NCBI GenBank assembly: GCA_947568835.1
Contig: OX387607.1
Location: forward strand, 20,487,277 to 20,551,276
DNA: 64,000 nucleotides
Source of the DNA: Protonemura montana
Lineage: Eukaryota > Arthropoda > Insecta > Plecoptera > Nemouridae
Direction: 5' to 3'
In this document: positions 49,841 to 62,960 of the stretch, piece after piece
Layout of the letters: every line of letters starts with the position of its first letter
How positions within the stretch are numbered: position 1 is the first letter of the stretch
Notes under the pieces: generated by a model
What the model was told of the DNA's origin: nothing
Databases searched by the model: none
The model's input: only the letters and a program-made list of their open reading frames with translations
Position numbers and translations under genes: made by a program

Positions 49841-49866
49841 CGCTTCCATACGCTCCAGAAATTTCT
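49841..49866. repeat. Balanced D landmark (frame restored)
   Basis: CGCTTCCATACG lacks one base as in other D copies, but a few bases on AGACTTTC is replaced by AGAAATTTC, which adds one base. The pair of units therefore totals 60 bp. Reading on the minus strand, the decapeptide frame continues through as E-I-S-G-A-Y-G-S-E-P-E. The same balanced form occurs at 55326-55350 and 62011-62036. Confidence 0.88.
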
Positions 49867-49940
49867 GCCTCGCTAGCCAGTGGCTCCAGACTATCTGCCA
49901 CGCTAGCCAGAGGCTGCAGACACTCTGCAATGCTAGCCAG

Positions 49941-50240
49941 AGGCTCCAGACACTCTGCCACGCTAGATAGACGCTCCAGACACTCTGCCTTGCTACCCAG
50001 AATCTCCAGACACTCTGCCTCGCTAGCCAGGCGCTCCAGACACTCTGCCATTCTAGCCAGACGCTCCAGACTATCTGCTACGCTAGCCAGAGGCTCCAGA
50101 CACTCTGCCACGCTAGATAGACGCTCCAGACACTCTGCCTTGCTACCCAGAATCTCCAGACACTCTGCCTCGCTAGCCAGGCGCTCCAGACACTCTGCCT
50201 CGCTACCCAGACGCTTTAGACTATCTGCAACGCTAGCCAG
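49941..50240. repeat. 5-unit (150-bp) local tandem duplication
   Basis: Segments starting at 49941 and 50091 open with the same units (AGGCTCCAG, then a GCTAGATAGACG unit, then TTGCTACCCAGAATC, then TCGCTAGCCAGGCGC). H2 has this order once (about 53295), so the duplication is private to H1. Confidence 0.75.
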
Positions 50241-51606
50241 TGGCTCCAGACACTCTGCCACGCTAGCTAGACGCTCCAGGCACTCTGCCTCGCTACTTAG
50301 ACGCTCCAGAAACTCTGCCTCACTAGCCAGGCACTCCAGACACTCTGGCTCGCTACCCAGACGATCCAGACACTCTGCCTCCCTAGCCAGCCGCTCCAGA
50401 CACTCTGCCATCTAGCCAGAGATTTCGGACACTCTGCTACTCTAGCTAGACGCTCCAGACACTCTGCCACGCTAGCTAGACGCTCCAGACACTCTGCCTT
50501 GCTACTAAGACCCTCCAGACACTCTGCCTCGCTAGCCAGGCGCTCCAGACACTCTTCCTCGCTACCCAGACGCTCCAGACTATTTGCCACGCTAGCCAGA
50601 GGCTCCAGACACTCTGCCACGCTAGCCAGTGGCTCCAGACTATCTGCCACGCTAGCCAGAGGCTCCAGACACTCTGCCACGCTTGTTAGACAATCCAGAC
50701 TTTCTGCCTCGCTAGCCAGGCGCTCCAGACACTCTGCCTCGCAAGCCAGCCGCTCCAGACACTCTGCTAAGCTAGCCAGACGCTCCAGACACTCTGATTC
50801 GCTACCCAGACGTTCAAGACACTTTGCCTCGCTCCCCAGACGCTCCAGACACTCTGCCTCGTTAGCCAGGCGCTTCAGAAGCTCTGCCTCGCTAGCCAGG
50901 CGCTCCAGACACTCTGCCATTCTAGCCAGACGCTCCAGACTATCTGCTACGCTAGCCAGAGGCTTCAGACACTCTGCCACGCTAAATAGACGCTCCAGAC
51001 ACTCTGCCTTGCTACCCAGAATCTCCAGACACTCTGCCTCGCTAGCCAGGCGCTCCAGACACTCTGCCTCGCTACCCAGACGCTTTAGACTATCTGCCAC
51101 GCTAGCCAGTGGCTCCAGACACTCTGCCACGCTAGCTAGACGCTCCAGGCACTCTGCCTCGCTACTTAGACGCTCCAGAAACTCTGCCTCACTAGCCAGG
51201 CACTCCAGACACTCTGGCTCGCTACCCAGACGATCCAGACACTCTGCCTCCCTAGCCAGCCGCTCCAGACACTCTGCCATGCTAGCCAGTGATTTCAGAC
51301 ACTCTGCTACGCTAGCTAGACGCTCCAGACACTCTGCCACGCTAGCTAGACGCTCCAGACACTCTGCCTTGCTACTTAGACCCTCCAGACACTCTGCCTC
51401 GCTAGCCAGGCTTTCCAGACACTCTGCCTCGCTACCCAGACGCTCCAGACTATTTGCACGCTAGCCAGTGGCTCCAGACTATCTGCCACGCTAGCCAGAG
51501 GCTGAAGACACTCTGCAATGCTAGCCAGGCGCTCCAGACACTCTGCCTCGCTAGCCAGCCGCTACAGACACTCTGCCATGCTAGCCAGACGCTTCAGACA
51601 CTCTGG

Positions 51607-53044
51607 CTAGCTACCCAGACTCTCCAGACACTCTGCCTCGCTAGCCAGGCGCTCCAGACACTCTGCCACGCTAGCCAGACGCTCCAGACACTCTGATTCG
51701 CTACCCAGACGTTCAAGACACTTTGCCTCGCTCCCCAGACGCTCCAGACACTCTGCCTCGTTAGCCAGGCGCTTCAGAAGCTCTGCCTCGCTAGCCAGGC
51801 GCTCCAGACACTCTGCCATTCTAGCCAGACGCTCCAGACTATCTGCTACGCTAGCCAGAGGCTCCAGACACTCTGCCACGCTAGATAGACGCTCCAGACA
51901 CTCTGCCTTGCTACCCAGAATCTCCAGACACTCTGCCTCAGTAGCCAGGCGCTCCAGACACTCTGCCTCGCTACCCAGACGCTTTAGACTATCTGCCACG
52001 CTAGCCAGTGGCTCCAGACACTCTGCCACGCTAGCTAGACGCTCCAGGCACTCTGCCTCGCTACTAAGACGCTCCAGAAACTCTGCCTCACTAGCCAGGC
52101 ACTCCAGACACTCTGGCTCGCTACCCAGACGATCCAGACACTCTGCCTCCCTAGCCAGCCGCTTTAGACACTCTGCCATGCTAGCCAGAGATTTCAGACA
52201 CTCTGCTACGCTAGCTAGACGCTCCAGACACTCTGCCACGCTAGCTAGACGCTCCAGACACTCTGCCTTGCTACTTAGACCCTCCAGACACTCTGCCTCG
52301 CTAGCCAGGCGCTCCAGACACTCTGCCTCGCTACCCAGACGCTCCAGACTATTTGCCACGCTAGCCAGAGGCTCCAGACACTCTGCCACGCTAGCTAGAC
52401 GCTCCAGACACTCTGCCTCGCTAGCCAGGCACGCCAGACACTCTGATTCGCTACCCAGACGTTCCAGACACTTTGCCTCGCTACCCAGACGCTCCAGACT
52501 ATCTGCAACGCTAGCCAGAGGCTCCAGACACTCTGCCACGCTAGCTAGACGCTCCCGACACTCTGCCTTGCTACCCAGAATCTCAAGACACTGTGCCACG
52601 CTAGCTAGTGGCTCCAGCCACTCTGCCACGCTAGCTAGACGCTCCAGGCACTTGCCTCGCTACTTAGACGCTCCAGACACTCTGCCTCGCTAGCCAGCCG
52701 CTCCAGACACTCTACCACGCTAGCCAGACACTCCAGACACTCTACCACGCAAGCTAGACGCTCCAGGAACTCTGCCTCGCTAGCCAGGCGTTCCATACAC
52801 TCTGGCTCGCTCCCATACGCTCCAGACTTTCTGCCACGCTCGCCAGTGGCTCCAGACTATCTGCCACGCTAGCCAGAGGCTGCAGACACTCTGCAATGCT
52901 AGCCAGACGCTCCAGACACTCTGCCACGCTAGCCAGAGGCTGAAGACACTCTGCAATGCTAGCCAGGCGCTCCAGACACTCTGCCTCGCTAGCCAGCCGC
53001 TCCAGACACTCTGCCATGCTAGCCAGACGCTTCAGACACTCTGG
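51607..53044. repeat. Higher-order repeat block G2
   Basis: The block is 1,438 bp, the same length as G1 and displaced by 5,126 bp. It shares both of G1's one-base deletions (about 52653 and 52811). It differs by scattered substitutions such as GGCACGCCAG at about 52430 and GCTCCCGAC at about 52552. Confidence 0.82.
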
Positions 53045-55983
53045 CTAGCAACCCAGACTCTCCAGACACTCTGCCTCGCTAGCCAGGCGCTCCAGACACT
53101 CTGCCACGCTAGCCAGACGCTCCATACACTCTGATTCGCTACCCAGACGTTCAAGACACTTTGCCTCGCTCCCCAGACGCTCCAGACACTCTGCCTCGTT
53201 AGCCAGGCGCTTTAGAAGCTCTGCCTCGCTAGCCAGGCGCTCCAGACACTCTGCCATTCTAGCCAGACGCTCCAGACTATCTGCTACGCTAGCCAGAGGC
53301 TCCAGACACTCTGCCACGCTAGATAGACGCTCCAGACACTCTGCCTTGCTACCCAGAATCTCCAGACACTCTGCCTCGCTAGCCAGGCGCTCCAGACACT
53401 CTGCCTCGCTACCCAGACGCTTTAGACTATCTGCAACGCTAGCCAGTGGCTCCAGACACTCTGCCACGCTAGCTAGACGCTCCAGGCACTCTGCCTCGCT
53501 ACTTAGACGCTCCAGAAACTCTGCCTCACTAGCCAGGCACTCCAGACACTCTGGCTCGCTACCCAGACGATCCAGACACTCTGCCTCCCTAGCCAGCCGC
53601 TCCAGACACTCTGCCATGCTAGCCAGAGATTTCAGACACTCTGCTACGCTAGCTAGACGCTCCAGACACTCTGCCACGCTAGCTAGACGCTCCAGACACT
53701 CTGCCTTGCTACTAAGACCCTCCAGACACTCTGCCTCGCTAGCCAGGCGCTCCAGACACTCTTCCTCGCTACCCAGACGCTCCAGACTATTTGCCACGCT
53801 AGCCAGAGGCTCCAGACACTCTGCCACGCTAGCCAGACGCTCCAGACACTCTGCCTCGCTAGCCAGGCGCTCCAGACACTCTGCCTCGCTATCCAGACGC
53901 TCCAGACACTCTGCCTCGCTAGCCAGCCTCTCCAGACACTCTGCAATGCTAGCCAGACGCTCCAGACTTTCTGCCACGCTAGCCAGAGGTTTTAGACACT
54001 CTGCTACGCTAGCTAGACGCTCCAGACACTCTGCCTTGCTACCCAGACCCTCCAGACACTCTGCCTTGCTACCCAGACCCTCCAGACACTCTGCCTCGCT
54101 AGCCAGGCGCTCCAGACACGCTGCCTCGCTACTTAGACGCTCCAGACTATCAGCCACGCTAGCCAGTGGCTCCAGATTATCTGCCACGCTAGCCAGACGC
54201 TCCAGACACTCTGCCTCGCTAGCCAGACGCTCCAGACTTTCTGCCACGCTAGCCAGAGGTTTTAGACACTCTGCTACGCTAGCTAGACGCTCCAGACACT
54301 CTGCGTCGCTAGCTTGACGCTCCAGACACTCTGCCTTGCTACCCAGACCCTCCAGACACTCTGCCCCGCTAGCCTGGCGCTCCAGACACTCTGCCTCGCG
54401 ACCCAGACGCTCCAGACACTCTGCCTCGCTACCCAGACGCTCCAGACTATCTGCCACGCTAGCCAAAGGCCCCAGACACTCTGCCACGCTAGCTAGACGC
54501 TCCAGACACTCTGCCTCGCTAGCCAGGCGCTCCAGACACTCTGCCTCGCTACCAAGACTCTCTAGACACTCTGCCTCGCTAGCCAGCCGCTTCAGACACT
54601 CTGCTACGCTACCCTGACGCTCCAGACTATCAGCCACGCTAGCCAGTGGCTCCAGATTATCTGCCACGCTAGCCAAAGGCTCCAGACACTCTGCCACGCT
54701 AGCTAGACGCTCCAGACACTCTGCCTCCCTAGCCAGACGCTCCAGACTTTCTGCCACGCTAGCCAGAGGTTTCAGACACTCTGCTACGCTAGCTTAACGC
54801 TCCAGACTTTCTGCTACGCTAGCCAGACGCTCAAGACACTATGCCACGCTAGCTTGACGCTCCAGACACTCTGCCTTGCTACCCAGACCCTCCAGACACT
54901 CTGCCTGCTACCCAGACGCTCCAGACACTCTGCCTCGCTAGCCAGGCGCTCCAGACACTCTGCCACGCTAGCTAGACGCTCCAGGCACTCTGCCTCGCTA
55001 CTTAGACGCTCCAGACACTCTGCCTCGCTAGCCAGCCGCTCCAGACACTCTACCACGCTAGCCAGACACTCCAGACACTCTACCACGCAAGCTAGACGCT
55101 CCAGGCACTCTGCCTCGCTACTTGGACGCTCCAGACACTCTGCCTCGCTAGCCAGGCGCTTCAGACACTCTGGCTGGCTACCCAGACGTTCCAGACACAC
55201 TGCCTCGCTAGCCAGCCTCTCCAGACACTCTACCACGCTAGCCAGACACTCCAGACACTCTACCACGCAAGCTAGACGCTCCAGGCACTCTGCCTCGCTA
55301 GCCAGGCGTTCCAGACACTCTGGCTCGCTTCCATACGCTCCAGAAATTTCTGCCTCGCTAGCCAGTGGCTCCAGACTATCTGCCACGCTAGCCAGAGGCT
55401 GCAGACACTCTGCAATGCTAGCCAGACGCTCCAGACACTCTGCCACGCTACCCAGAGGCTGAAGACACTCTGCAATGCTAGCCAGACGCTCCAGACACTC
55501 TGCCACGCTAGCTAGACGCTCCAGACACTCTGATTCGCTACTTAGACGCTCCAGACACCTTGCCTCGCTACCCAGACTCTCCAGACACTCTGCCTCGCTA
55601 CCTAGACGCTTCAGACTATCTGCAACGCTAGCCAGAGGCTCCAGACACTCTGCCACGCTAGCTAGACGCTCCAGACACTCTGCCTTGCTACCCAGAATCT
55701 CCAGACACTCTGCCACGCTAGCCAGTGGCTCCAGCCACTCTGCCACGCTAGCTAGACGCTCCAGGCACTCTGCCTCGCTACTTAGACGCTCCAGACACTC
55801 TGCCTCGCTAGCCAGCCGCTCCAGACACTCTACCACGCTAGCCAGACGCTCCAGACACTCTGCCACGCTAGCCAGAGGCTGAAGACACTCTGCAATGCTA
55901 GCCAGGCGCTCCAGACACTCTGCCTCGCTAGCCAGCCGCTCCAGACCCTCTGCCATGCTAGCCAGACGCTTCAGACACTCTGG
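53045..55983. repeat. Higher-order repeat block H2
   Basis: The block is 98 units minus one base (2,939 bp). It opens with the GGCTAGCAACCC form of S, as H1 does. It carries the GAGGTTTTAGAC units, the one-base deletion at 54901-54915 shared with 1610 and 57904, and a balanced D landmark at 55326-55350. It is the best match in the window for the left edge block (1-1650). Confidence 0.8.
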
Positions 55984-56035
55984 CTAGCTACCCAGACTCT
56001 CCAGACACTCTGGCTAGCTACCCAGACTCTCCAGA
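55976..56035. repeat. Doubled S landmark
   Basis: Two consecutive units both read GGCTAGCTACCCAGACTC, with stop codons at 55984 and 56014. Everywhere else S is single. This is a one-unit duplication at the S position. Confidence 0.85.
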
Positions 56036-57961
56036 CACTCTGCCTCGCTAGCCAGGTGCTCCAGACACTCTGCCACGCTAGCTAGACGCTCCAGACACTC
56101 TGATTCGCTACCCAGACGTTCAAAACACTTTGCCTCGCTCCCCAGACGCTCCAGACACTCTGCCTCGTTAGCCAGGCGCTTCAGAAGCTCTGCCTCGCTA
56201 GCCAGGCGCTCCAGACACTCTGCCATTCTAGCCAGACGCTCCAGACTATCTGCTACGCTAGCCAGAGGCTCCAGACACTCTGCCACGCTAGAAAGACGCT
56301 CCAGACACTCTGCCTTGCTACCCAGAATCTCCAGACACTCTGCCTCGCTAGCCAGGCGCTCCAGACACTCTGCCTCGCTACCCAGACGCTTTAGACTATC
56401 TGCCACGCTAGCCAGTGGCTCCAGACACTCTGCCACGCTAGCTAGACGCTCCAGGCACTCTGCCTCGCTACTTAGACGCTCCAGAAACTCTGCCTCACTA
56501 GCCAGGCACTCCAGACACTCTGGCTCGCTACCCAGACGATCCAGACACTCTGCCTCCCTAGCCAGCCGCTCCAGACACTCTGCCATGCTAGCCAGAGATT
56601 TCAGACACTCTGCTACGCTAGCTAGACGCTCCAGACACTCTGCCTTGCTACTTAGACCCTCCAGACACTCTGCCTCGCTAGCCAGGCGCTCCAGACACTC
56701 TGCCTCGCTACCCAGACGCTCCAGACTATTTGCCACGCTAGCCAGAGGCTCCAGACACTCTGCCACGCTAGCTAGACGCTCCAGACACTCTGCCTCGCTA
56801 GCCAGGCGCTCCAGACACTCTGCCTCGCTATCCAGACGCTCCAGACACTCTGCCTCGCTAGCCAGCCTCTCCAGACACTCTGCAATGCTAGCCAGACGCT
56901 CCAGACACTCTGATTCGCTACCCAGACGTTCAAGACACTTTGCCTCGCTCCCCAGACGCTCCAGACTATCTGCTACGCTAGCCAGAGGCTCCAGACACTC
57001 TGCCACGCTAGATAGACGCTCCAGACACTCTGCCTTGCTACCCAGAATCTCCAGACACTCTGCCTCGCTAGCCAGGCGCTCCAGACACTCTGCCTCGCTA
57101 CCCAGACGCTTTAGACTATCTGCCACGCTAGCCAGTGGCTCCAGACACTCTGCCACGCTAGCTAGACGCTCCAGGCATTCTGCCTCGATACTTAGACGCT
57201 CCAGAAACTCTGCCTCACTAGCCAGGCACTCCAGACACTCTGCCATGCTAGCCAGAGATTTCAGACACTCTGCTACGCTAGCTAGACGCTCCAGACACTC
57301 TGCCACGCTAGCAAGACGCTCCAGACACTCTGCCTTGCTACTTAGACCCTCCAGACACTCTGCCTCGCTAGCCAGGCGCTCCAGACACTCTGCCTCGCTA
57401 CCCAGACGCTCCAGACTATTTGCCACGCTAGCCAGAGGCTCCAGACACTCTGCCACGCTAGCTAGACGCTCCAGACACTCTTCCCGCTAGCCAGGCGCTC
57501 CAGACACTCTGCCTCGCTATCCAGACGCTCCAGACACTCTGCCTCGCTAGCCAGCCTCTCCAGACACTATGCAATGCTAGCCAGACGCTCCAGACTTTCT
57601 GCCACGCTAGCCAGAGGTTTTAGACACTCTGCTACGCTAGCTAGACGCTCCAGACACTCTGCGTCGCTAGCTTGACGCTCCAGACACTCTGCCTCGCGAC
57701 CCAGACGCTCCAGACACTCTGCCTCCCTAGCCAGACGCTCCAGACTTTCTGCCACGCTAGCCAGAGGTTTCAGACACTCTGCTACGCAAGCTTAACGCTC
57801 TAGACTTTCTGCTACGCTAGCCAGACGCTCAAGACACTATGCCACGCTAGCTTGACGCTCCAGACACTCTGCCTTGCTACCCAGACCCTCCAGACACTCT
57901 GCCTGCTACCCAGACGCTCCAGACACTCTGCCTCGCTAGCCAGGCACTCCAGACACTCTGC
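56014..57961. repeat. Mosaic block I
   Basis: The left part follows the usual S-proximal cassette with private changes (GGTGCTCCAG at about 56056, TTCAAAACAC at about 56119). The middle, 56281-57160, holds two versions of one sub-block about 720 bp apart. A one-base deletion at about 57484 (CTTCCCGCTAGCC) is followed by a short H-like stretch (GAGGTTTTAGAC at about 57613) and the GCCTGCTACCC deletion at about 57904. It has the appearance of several truncated HORs joined in register. Confidence 0.65.
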
Positions 57962-60449
57962 CACGCTAGCCAGACGCTCCAGACACTCTGATTCGCTACC
58001 CAGACGTTCAAGACACTTTGCCTCGCTCCCCAGACGCTCCAGACACTCTGCCTCGTTAGCCAGGCGCTTCAGAAGCTCTGCCTCGCTAGCCAGGCGCTCC
58101 AGACACTCTGCCATGCTAGCTAGACGCTCCAGACTATCTGCTACGCTAGCCAGAGGCTCCAGACACTCTGCCACGCTAGATAGACGCTCCAGACACTCTG
58201 CCTTGCTAGCCAGACGCTCCAGACTATCTGCAACGCTAGCCAAAGGCTCCAGACACTCTGCCACGCTAGCTTGACGCTCCAGACACTCTGCCTTGCTACC
58301 CAGAATCTCCAGACACTCTGCCACGCTAGCCAGTGGCTCCAGCCACTCTGCCAGGCTAGCTAGACGCTCCAGGCACTCTGCCTCGCTACTTAGACGCTCC
58401 AGACACTCTGCCTCGCTAGCTAGACTCTCCAGACACTCTGCCACGCTAGCCAGACACTCCAGACACTCTACCACGCAAGCTAGACGCTCCAGGCACTCTG
58501 CCTCGCTAGCCAGGCGTTCCAGACACTCTGGCTCGCTTCCATACGCTCCAGACTTTCTGCCTCGCTAGCCAGTGGCTCCAGACTATCTGCCACGCTAGCC
58601 AGAGGCTGAAGACACTCTGCAAAGCTAGCCAGACGCTCCAGACACTCTGCCACGCTAGCTAGACGCTCCAGACACTCTGATTCGCTACTTAGACGCTCCA
58701 ATCACCTTGCCTCGCTTCCCAGACGCTCCAGACACTCTGCCTCGCTACCTAGACGCTTCAGACTATCTGCCACGCTAATCAGTGGCTCCAGACACTCTGC
58801 CACGCTAGCTAGACGCTCCAGGCACTCTGCCTCGCTACTTAGACGCTCCAGACACTCTGCCTCGCTAGCCAGGCACTCCAGACACTCTGGTTCGCTACTC
58901 AGACGCTCCAGACACTCTGCCTCGCTAGCCAGCCGCTTAAGACACTCTGCCACGCTAGCTAGACGCTCCAGACACTCTGCCACGCTAGCCAGACGCTCCA
59001 GACACTCTGATTCGCTACCCAGACGTTCCAGACACTTTGCCTCGCTACCCAGACGCTCCAGAGTATCTGCAACGCTAGCCAGAGGCTCCAGACACTCTGC
59101 CACGGTAGCTAGACGCTCCAGACACTCTGCCTTGCTACCCAGAATCTCCAGACACTCTGCCACGCTAGCCAGTGGCTCCAGCCACTCTGCCACGCTAGCT
59201 AGACGCTCCAGGCACTCTGCCTCGCTACTTAGACGCTCCAGACACTCTGCCTCGCTAGCCAGCCGCTCCAGACACTCTACCACGCTAGCCAGACACTCCA
59301 GACACTCTACCACGCAAGCTAGACGCTCCAGGCACTCTGCCTCGCTACTTAGACGCTCCAGACACTCTGCCTCGCTAGCCAGGCGCTTCAGACACTCTGG
59401 CTGGCTACCCAGACGCTCCAGACACACTGCCTCGCTAGCCAGCCTCTCCAGACACTCTACCACGCTAGCCAGACACTCCAGACTCTCTACCACGCAAGCT
59501 AGACGCTCCAGGCACTCTGCCTCGCTACTTAGACGCTCCAGACACTCTGCCTCGCTAGCCAGGCGCTTCAGACACTCTGGCTGGCTACCCAGACGCTCCA
59601 GACACACTGCCTCGCTAGCCAGCCTCTCCAGACACTCTACCACGCTAGCCAGACACTCCAGACACTCTGCCACGCTAGCTAGACGCTCCAGACACTCTGA
59701 TTCGCTATTTAGACGCTCCAGACACCTTGCCTCGCTACCCAGACTCTCCAGACACTCTGCCTCGCTACCTAGACGCTTCAGACTATCTGCCACGCTAATC
59801 AGTGGCTCAAGACACTCTGCCACGCTAGCTAGACGCTCCAGGCACTCTGCCTCGATACTTAGACGCTCCAGACACTGTGCCTCGCTAGCCAGGCACTTCA
59901 GACACTCTGATTCGCTACCCAGACGTTCCAGACACTTTGCCTCGCTACCCAGACGCTCCAGACTATCTGCAACGCTAGCCAGAGGCTCCAGACACTCTGC
60001 CACGCTAGCTAGACGCTCCAGACACTCTGCCTTGCTACCCAGAATCTCCAGACACTCTGCCACGCTAGCCAGTGGTTTCAGCCACTCTGCCACGCTAGCT
60101 AGACGCTCCAGGCACTCTGCCTCGCAACTTAGACGCTCCTGACACTCTGCCTCGCTAGCCAGCCGCTCCAGACACTCTACCACGCTAGCCAGCCTCTCCA
60201 GACACTCTACCCTGCTAGCCAGACACTTCAGACACTCTACCACGCAAGCTAGACGCTCCAGGCACTCTGCCTCGCTAGCCAGGCGTTCCAGACACTCTGG
60301 CTCGCTTCCATACGCTCCAGACTTTCTGCCACGCTAGCCAGTGGCTCCAGACTATCTGCCACGCTAGCCAGAGGCTGCAGACACTCTGCAATGCTAGCCA
60401 GACGCTCCAGACACTCTGCCACGCTAGCCAGAGGCTCCAGACACTCTGC
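57962..60449. repeat. Higher-order repeat block J1
   Basis: The block corresponds to J2 at an offset of 2,488 bp (83 units minus two bases), as shown by shared variants such as GCCAGGCTAGC (about 58351 and 60839) and CCTTGCTAGCCAGAC near 58201 and 60690. It has two D landmarks (58535, 60302) with CGCTTCCATACG in place of CGCTCCCATACG, and a six-unit local duplication. Confidence 0.75.
59341..59660. repeat. 6-unit (180-bp) local tandem duplication in J1
   Basis: Positions 59341-59460 recur as 59521-59640 with no difference that I can see, including the rare variant CTGGCTGGCTACCC. J2 has this segment once (about 61859). The flanks differ in a GACTCTCTACC unit at about 59483. Confidence 0.88.
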
Positions 60450-62960
60450 CACGCTAGCCAGACGCTCCAGACACTCTGATTCGCTACCCAGACGTTCAAG
60501 ACACTTTGCCTCGCTCCCCAGACGCTCCAGACACTCTGCCTCGTTAGCCAGGCGCTTCAGAAGCTCTGCCTCGCTAGCCAGGCGCTCCAGACACTCTGCC
60601 ATGCTAGCCAGACGCTCCAGACTATCTGCTACGCTAGCCAGAGGCTCCAGACACTCTGCCACGCTAGATAGACGCTCCAGACACTCTGCCTTGCTAGCCA
60701 GACGCTCCAGACTATCTGCAACGCTAGCCAAAGGCTCCAGACACTCTGCCACGCTAGCTAGACGCTCCAGACACTCTGCCTTGCTACCCAGAATCTCCAG
60801 ACACTCTGCCACGCTAGCCAGTGGCTCCAGCCACTCTGCCAGGCTAGCTAGACGCTCCAGGCACTCTGCCTCGCTACTTAGACGCTCCAGACACTCTGCC
60901 TCGCTAGCTAGACTCTCCAGACACTCTGCCACGCTAGCCAGACACTCCAGACACTCTACCACGCAAGCTAGACGCTCCAGGCACTCTGCCTCGCTAGCCA
61001 GGCGTTCCAGACACTCTGGCTCGCTTCCATACGCTCCAGACTTTCTGCCTCGCTAGCCAGAGGCTGAAGACACTCTGCAAAGCTAGCCAGACGCTCCAGA
61101 CACTCTGCCACGCTAGCTAGACGCTCCAGACACTCTGATTCGCTACTTAGACGCTCCAATCACCTTGCCTCGCTACCCAGACGCTCCAGACACTCTGCCT
61201 CGCTACCTAGACGCTTCAGACTATCTGCCACGCTAATCAGTGGCTCCAGACACTCTGCCACGCTAGCTAGACGCTCCAGGCACTCTGCCTCGCTACTTAG
61301 ACGCTCCAGACACTCTGCCTCGCTAGCCAGGCACTCCAGACACTCTGGTTCGCTACTCAGACGCTCCAGACACTCTGCCTCGCTAGCCAGCCGCTTAAGA
61401 CACTCTGCCACGCTAGCTAGACGCTCCAGACACTCTGCCACGCTAGCCAGACGCTCCAGACACTCTGATTCGCTACCCAGACGTTCCAGACACTTTGCCT
61501 CGCTACCCAGACGCTCCAGAGTATCTGCAACGCTAGCCAGAGGCTCCAGACACTCTGCCACGGTAGCTAGACGCTCCAGACACTCTGCCTTGCTACCCAG
61601 AATCTCCAGACACTCTGCCACGCTAGCCAGTGGCTCCAGCCACTCTGCCACGCTAGCTAGACGCTCCAGGCACTCTGCCTCGCTACTTAGACGCTCCAGA
61701 CACTCTGCCTCGCTAGCCAGCCGCTCCAGACACTCTACCACGCTAGCCAGACACTCCAGACACTCTACCACGCAAGCTAGACGCTCCAGGCACTCTGCCT
61801 CGCTACTTAGACGCTCCAGACACTCTGCCTCGCTAGCCAGGCGCTTCAGACACTCTGGCTGGCTACCCAGACGCTCCAGACACACTGCCTCGCTAGCCAG
61901 CCTCTCCAGACACTCTACCACGCTAGCCAGACACTCCAGACTCTCTACCACGCAAGCTAGACGCTCCAGGCACTCTGCCTCGCTAGCCAGGCGTTCCAGA
62001 CACTCTGGCCCGCTTCCATACGCTCCAGAAATTTCTGCCTCGCTAGCCAGTGGCTCCAGACTATCTGCCACGCTAGCCAGAGGCTGCAGACACTCTGCAA
62101 TGCTAGCCAGACGCTCCAGACACTCTGCCACGCTAGCCAGAGGCTGAAGACACTCTGCAATGCTAGCCAGACGCTCCAGACACTCTGCCACGCTAGCTAG
62201 ACGCTCCAGACACTCTGATTCGCTATTTAGACGCTCCAGACACCTTGCCTCGCTACCCAGACTCTCCAGACACTCTGCCTCGCTACCTAGACGCTTCAGA
62301 CTATCTGCCACGCTAATCAGTGGCTCCAGACACTCTGCCACGCTAGCTAGACGCTCCAGGCACTCTGCCTCGATACTTAGACGCTCCAGACACTGTGCCT
62401 CGCTAGCCAGGCACTTCAGACACTCTGATTCGCTACCCAGACGTTCCAGACACTTTGCCTCGCTACCCAGACGCTCCAGACTATCTGCAACGCTAGCCAG
62501 AGGCTCCAGACACTCTGCCACGCTAGCTAGACGCTCCAGACACTCTTCCTTGCTACCCAGAATCTCCAGACACTCTGCCACGCTAGCCAGTGGTTTCAGC
62601 CACTCTGCCACGCTAGCTAGACGCTCCAGGCACTCTGCCTCGCAACTTAGACGCTCCAGACACTCTGCCTCGCTAGCCAGCCGCTCCAGACACTCTACCA
62701 CGCTAGCCAGCCTCTCCAGACACTCTACCACGCTAGCCAGACACTCCAGACACTCTACCACGCAAGCTAGACGCTCCAGGCACTCTGCCTCGCTAGCCAG
62801 GCGTTCCAGACACTCTGGCTCGCTCCCATACGCTCCAGACTTTTTGCCACGCTAGCCAGTGGCTCCAGACTATCTGCCACGCTAGCCAGAGGCTGCAGAC
62901 ACTCTGCAATGCTAGCCAGACGCTCCAGACACTCTGCCACGCTAGCCAGAGGCTGAAGAC
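60450..62960. repeat. Higher-order repeat block J2
   Basis: The block is the copy of J1. It has one instead of two of the 180-bp segment, and carries a balanced D landmark (62011-62036) that J1 lacks. Uncompensated D landmarks lie at 61022 and 62821. It retains the rare ATCACCTT variant (about 61158) also seen in J1 at about 58700. Confidence 0.7.

Larger units (their letters stand above)
47919..51606. repeat. Higher-order repeat block H1
   Basis: The block is 123 units minus two bases (3,688 bp). It opens with the S variant GGCTAGCAACCC. It carries the GAGGTTTTAGAC units (about 48531 and 48791) that mark the H family. Relative to H2 it lacks 11 units near 48220, has a balanced D landmark at 49841 and a 150-bp duplication at 49941-50240. 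One-base deletions lie at about 50411 and 51457. Confidence 0.8.
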
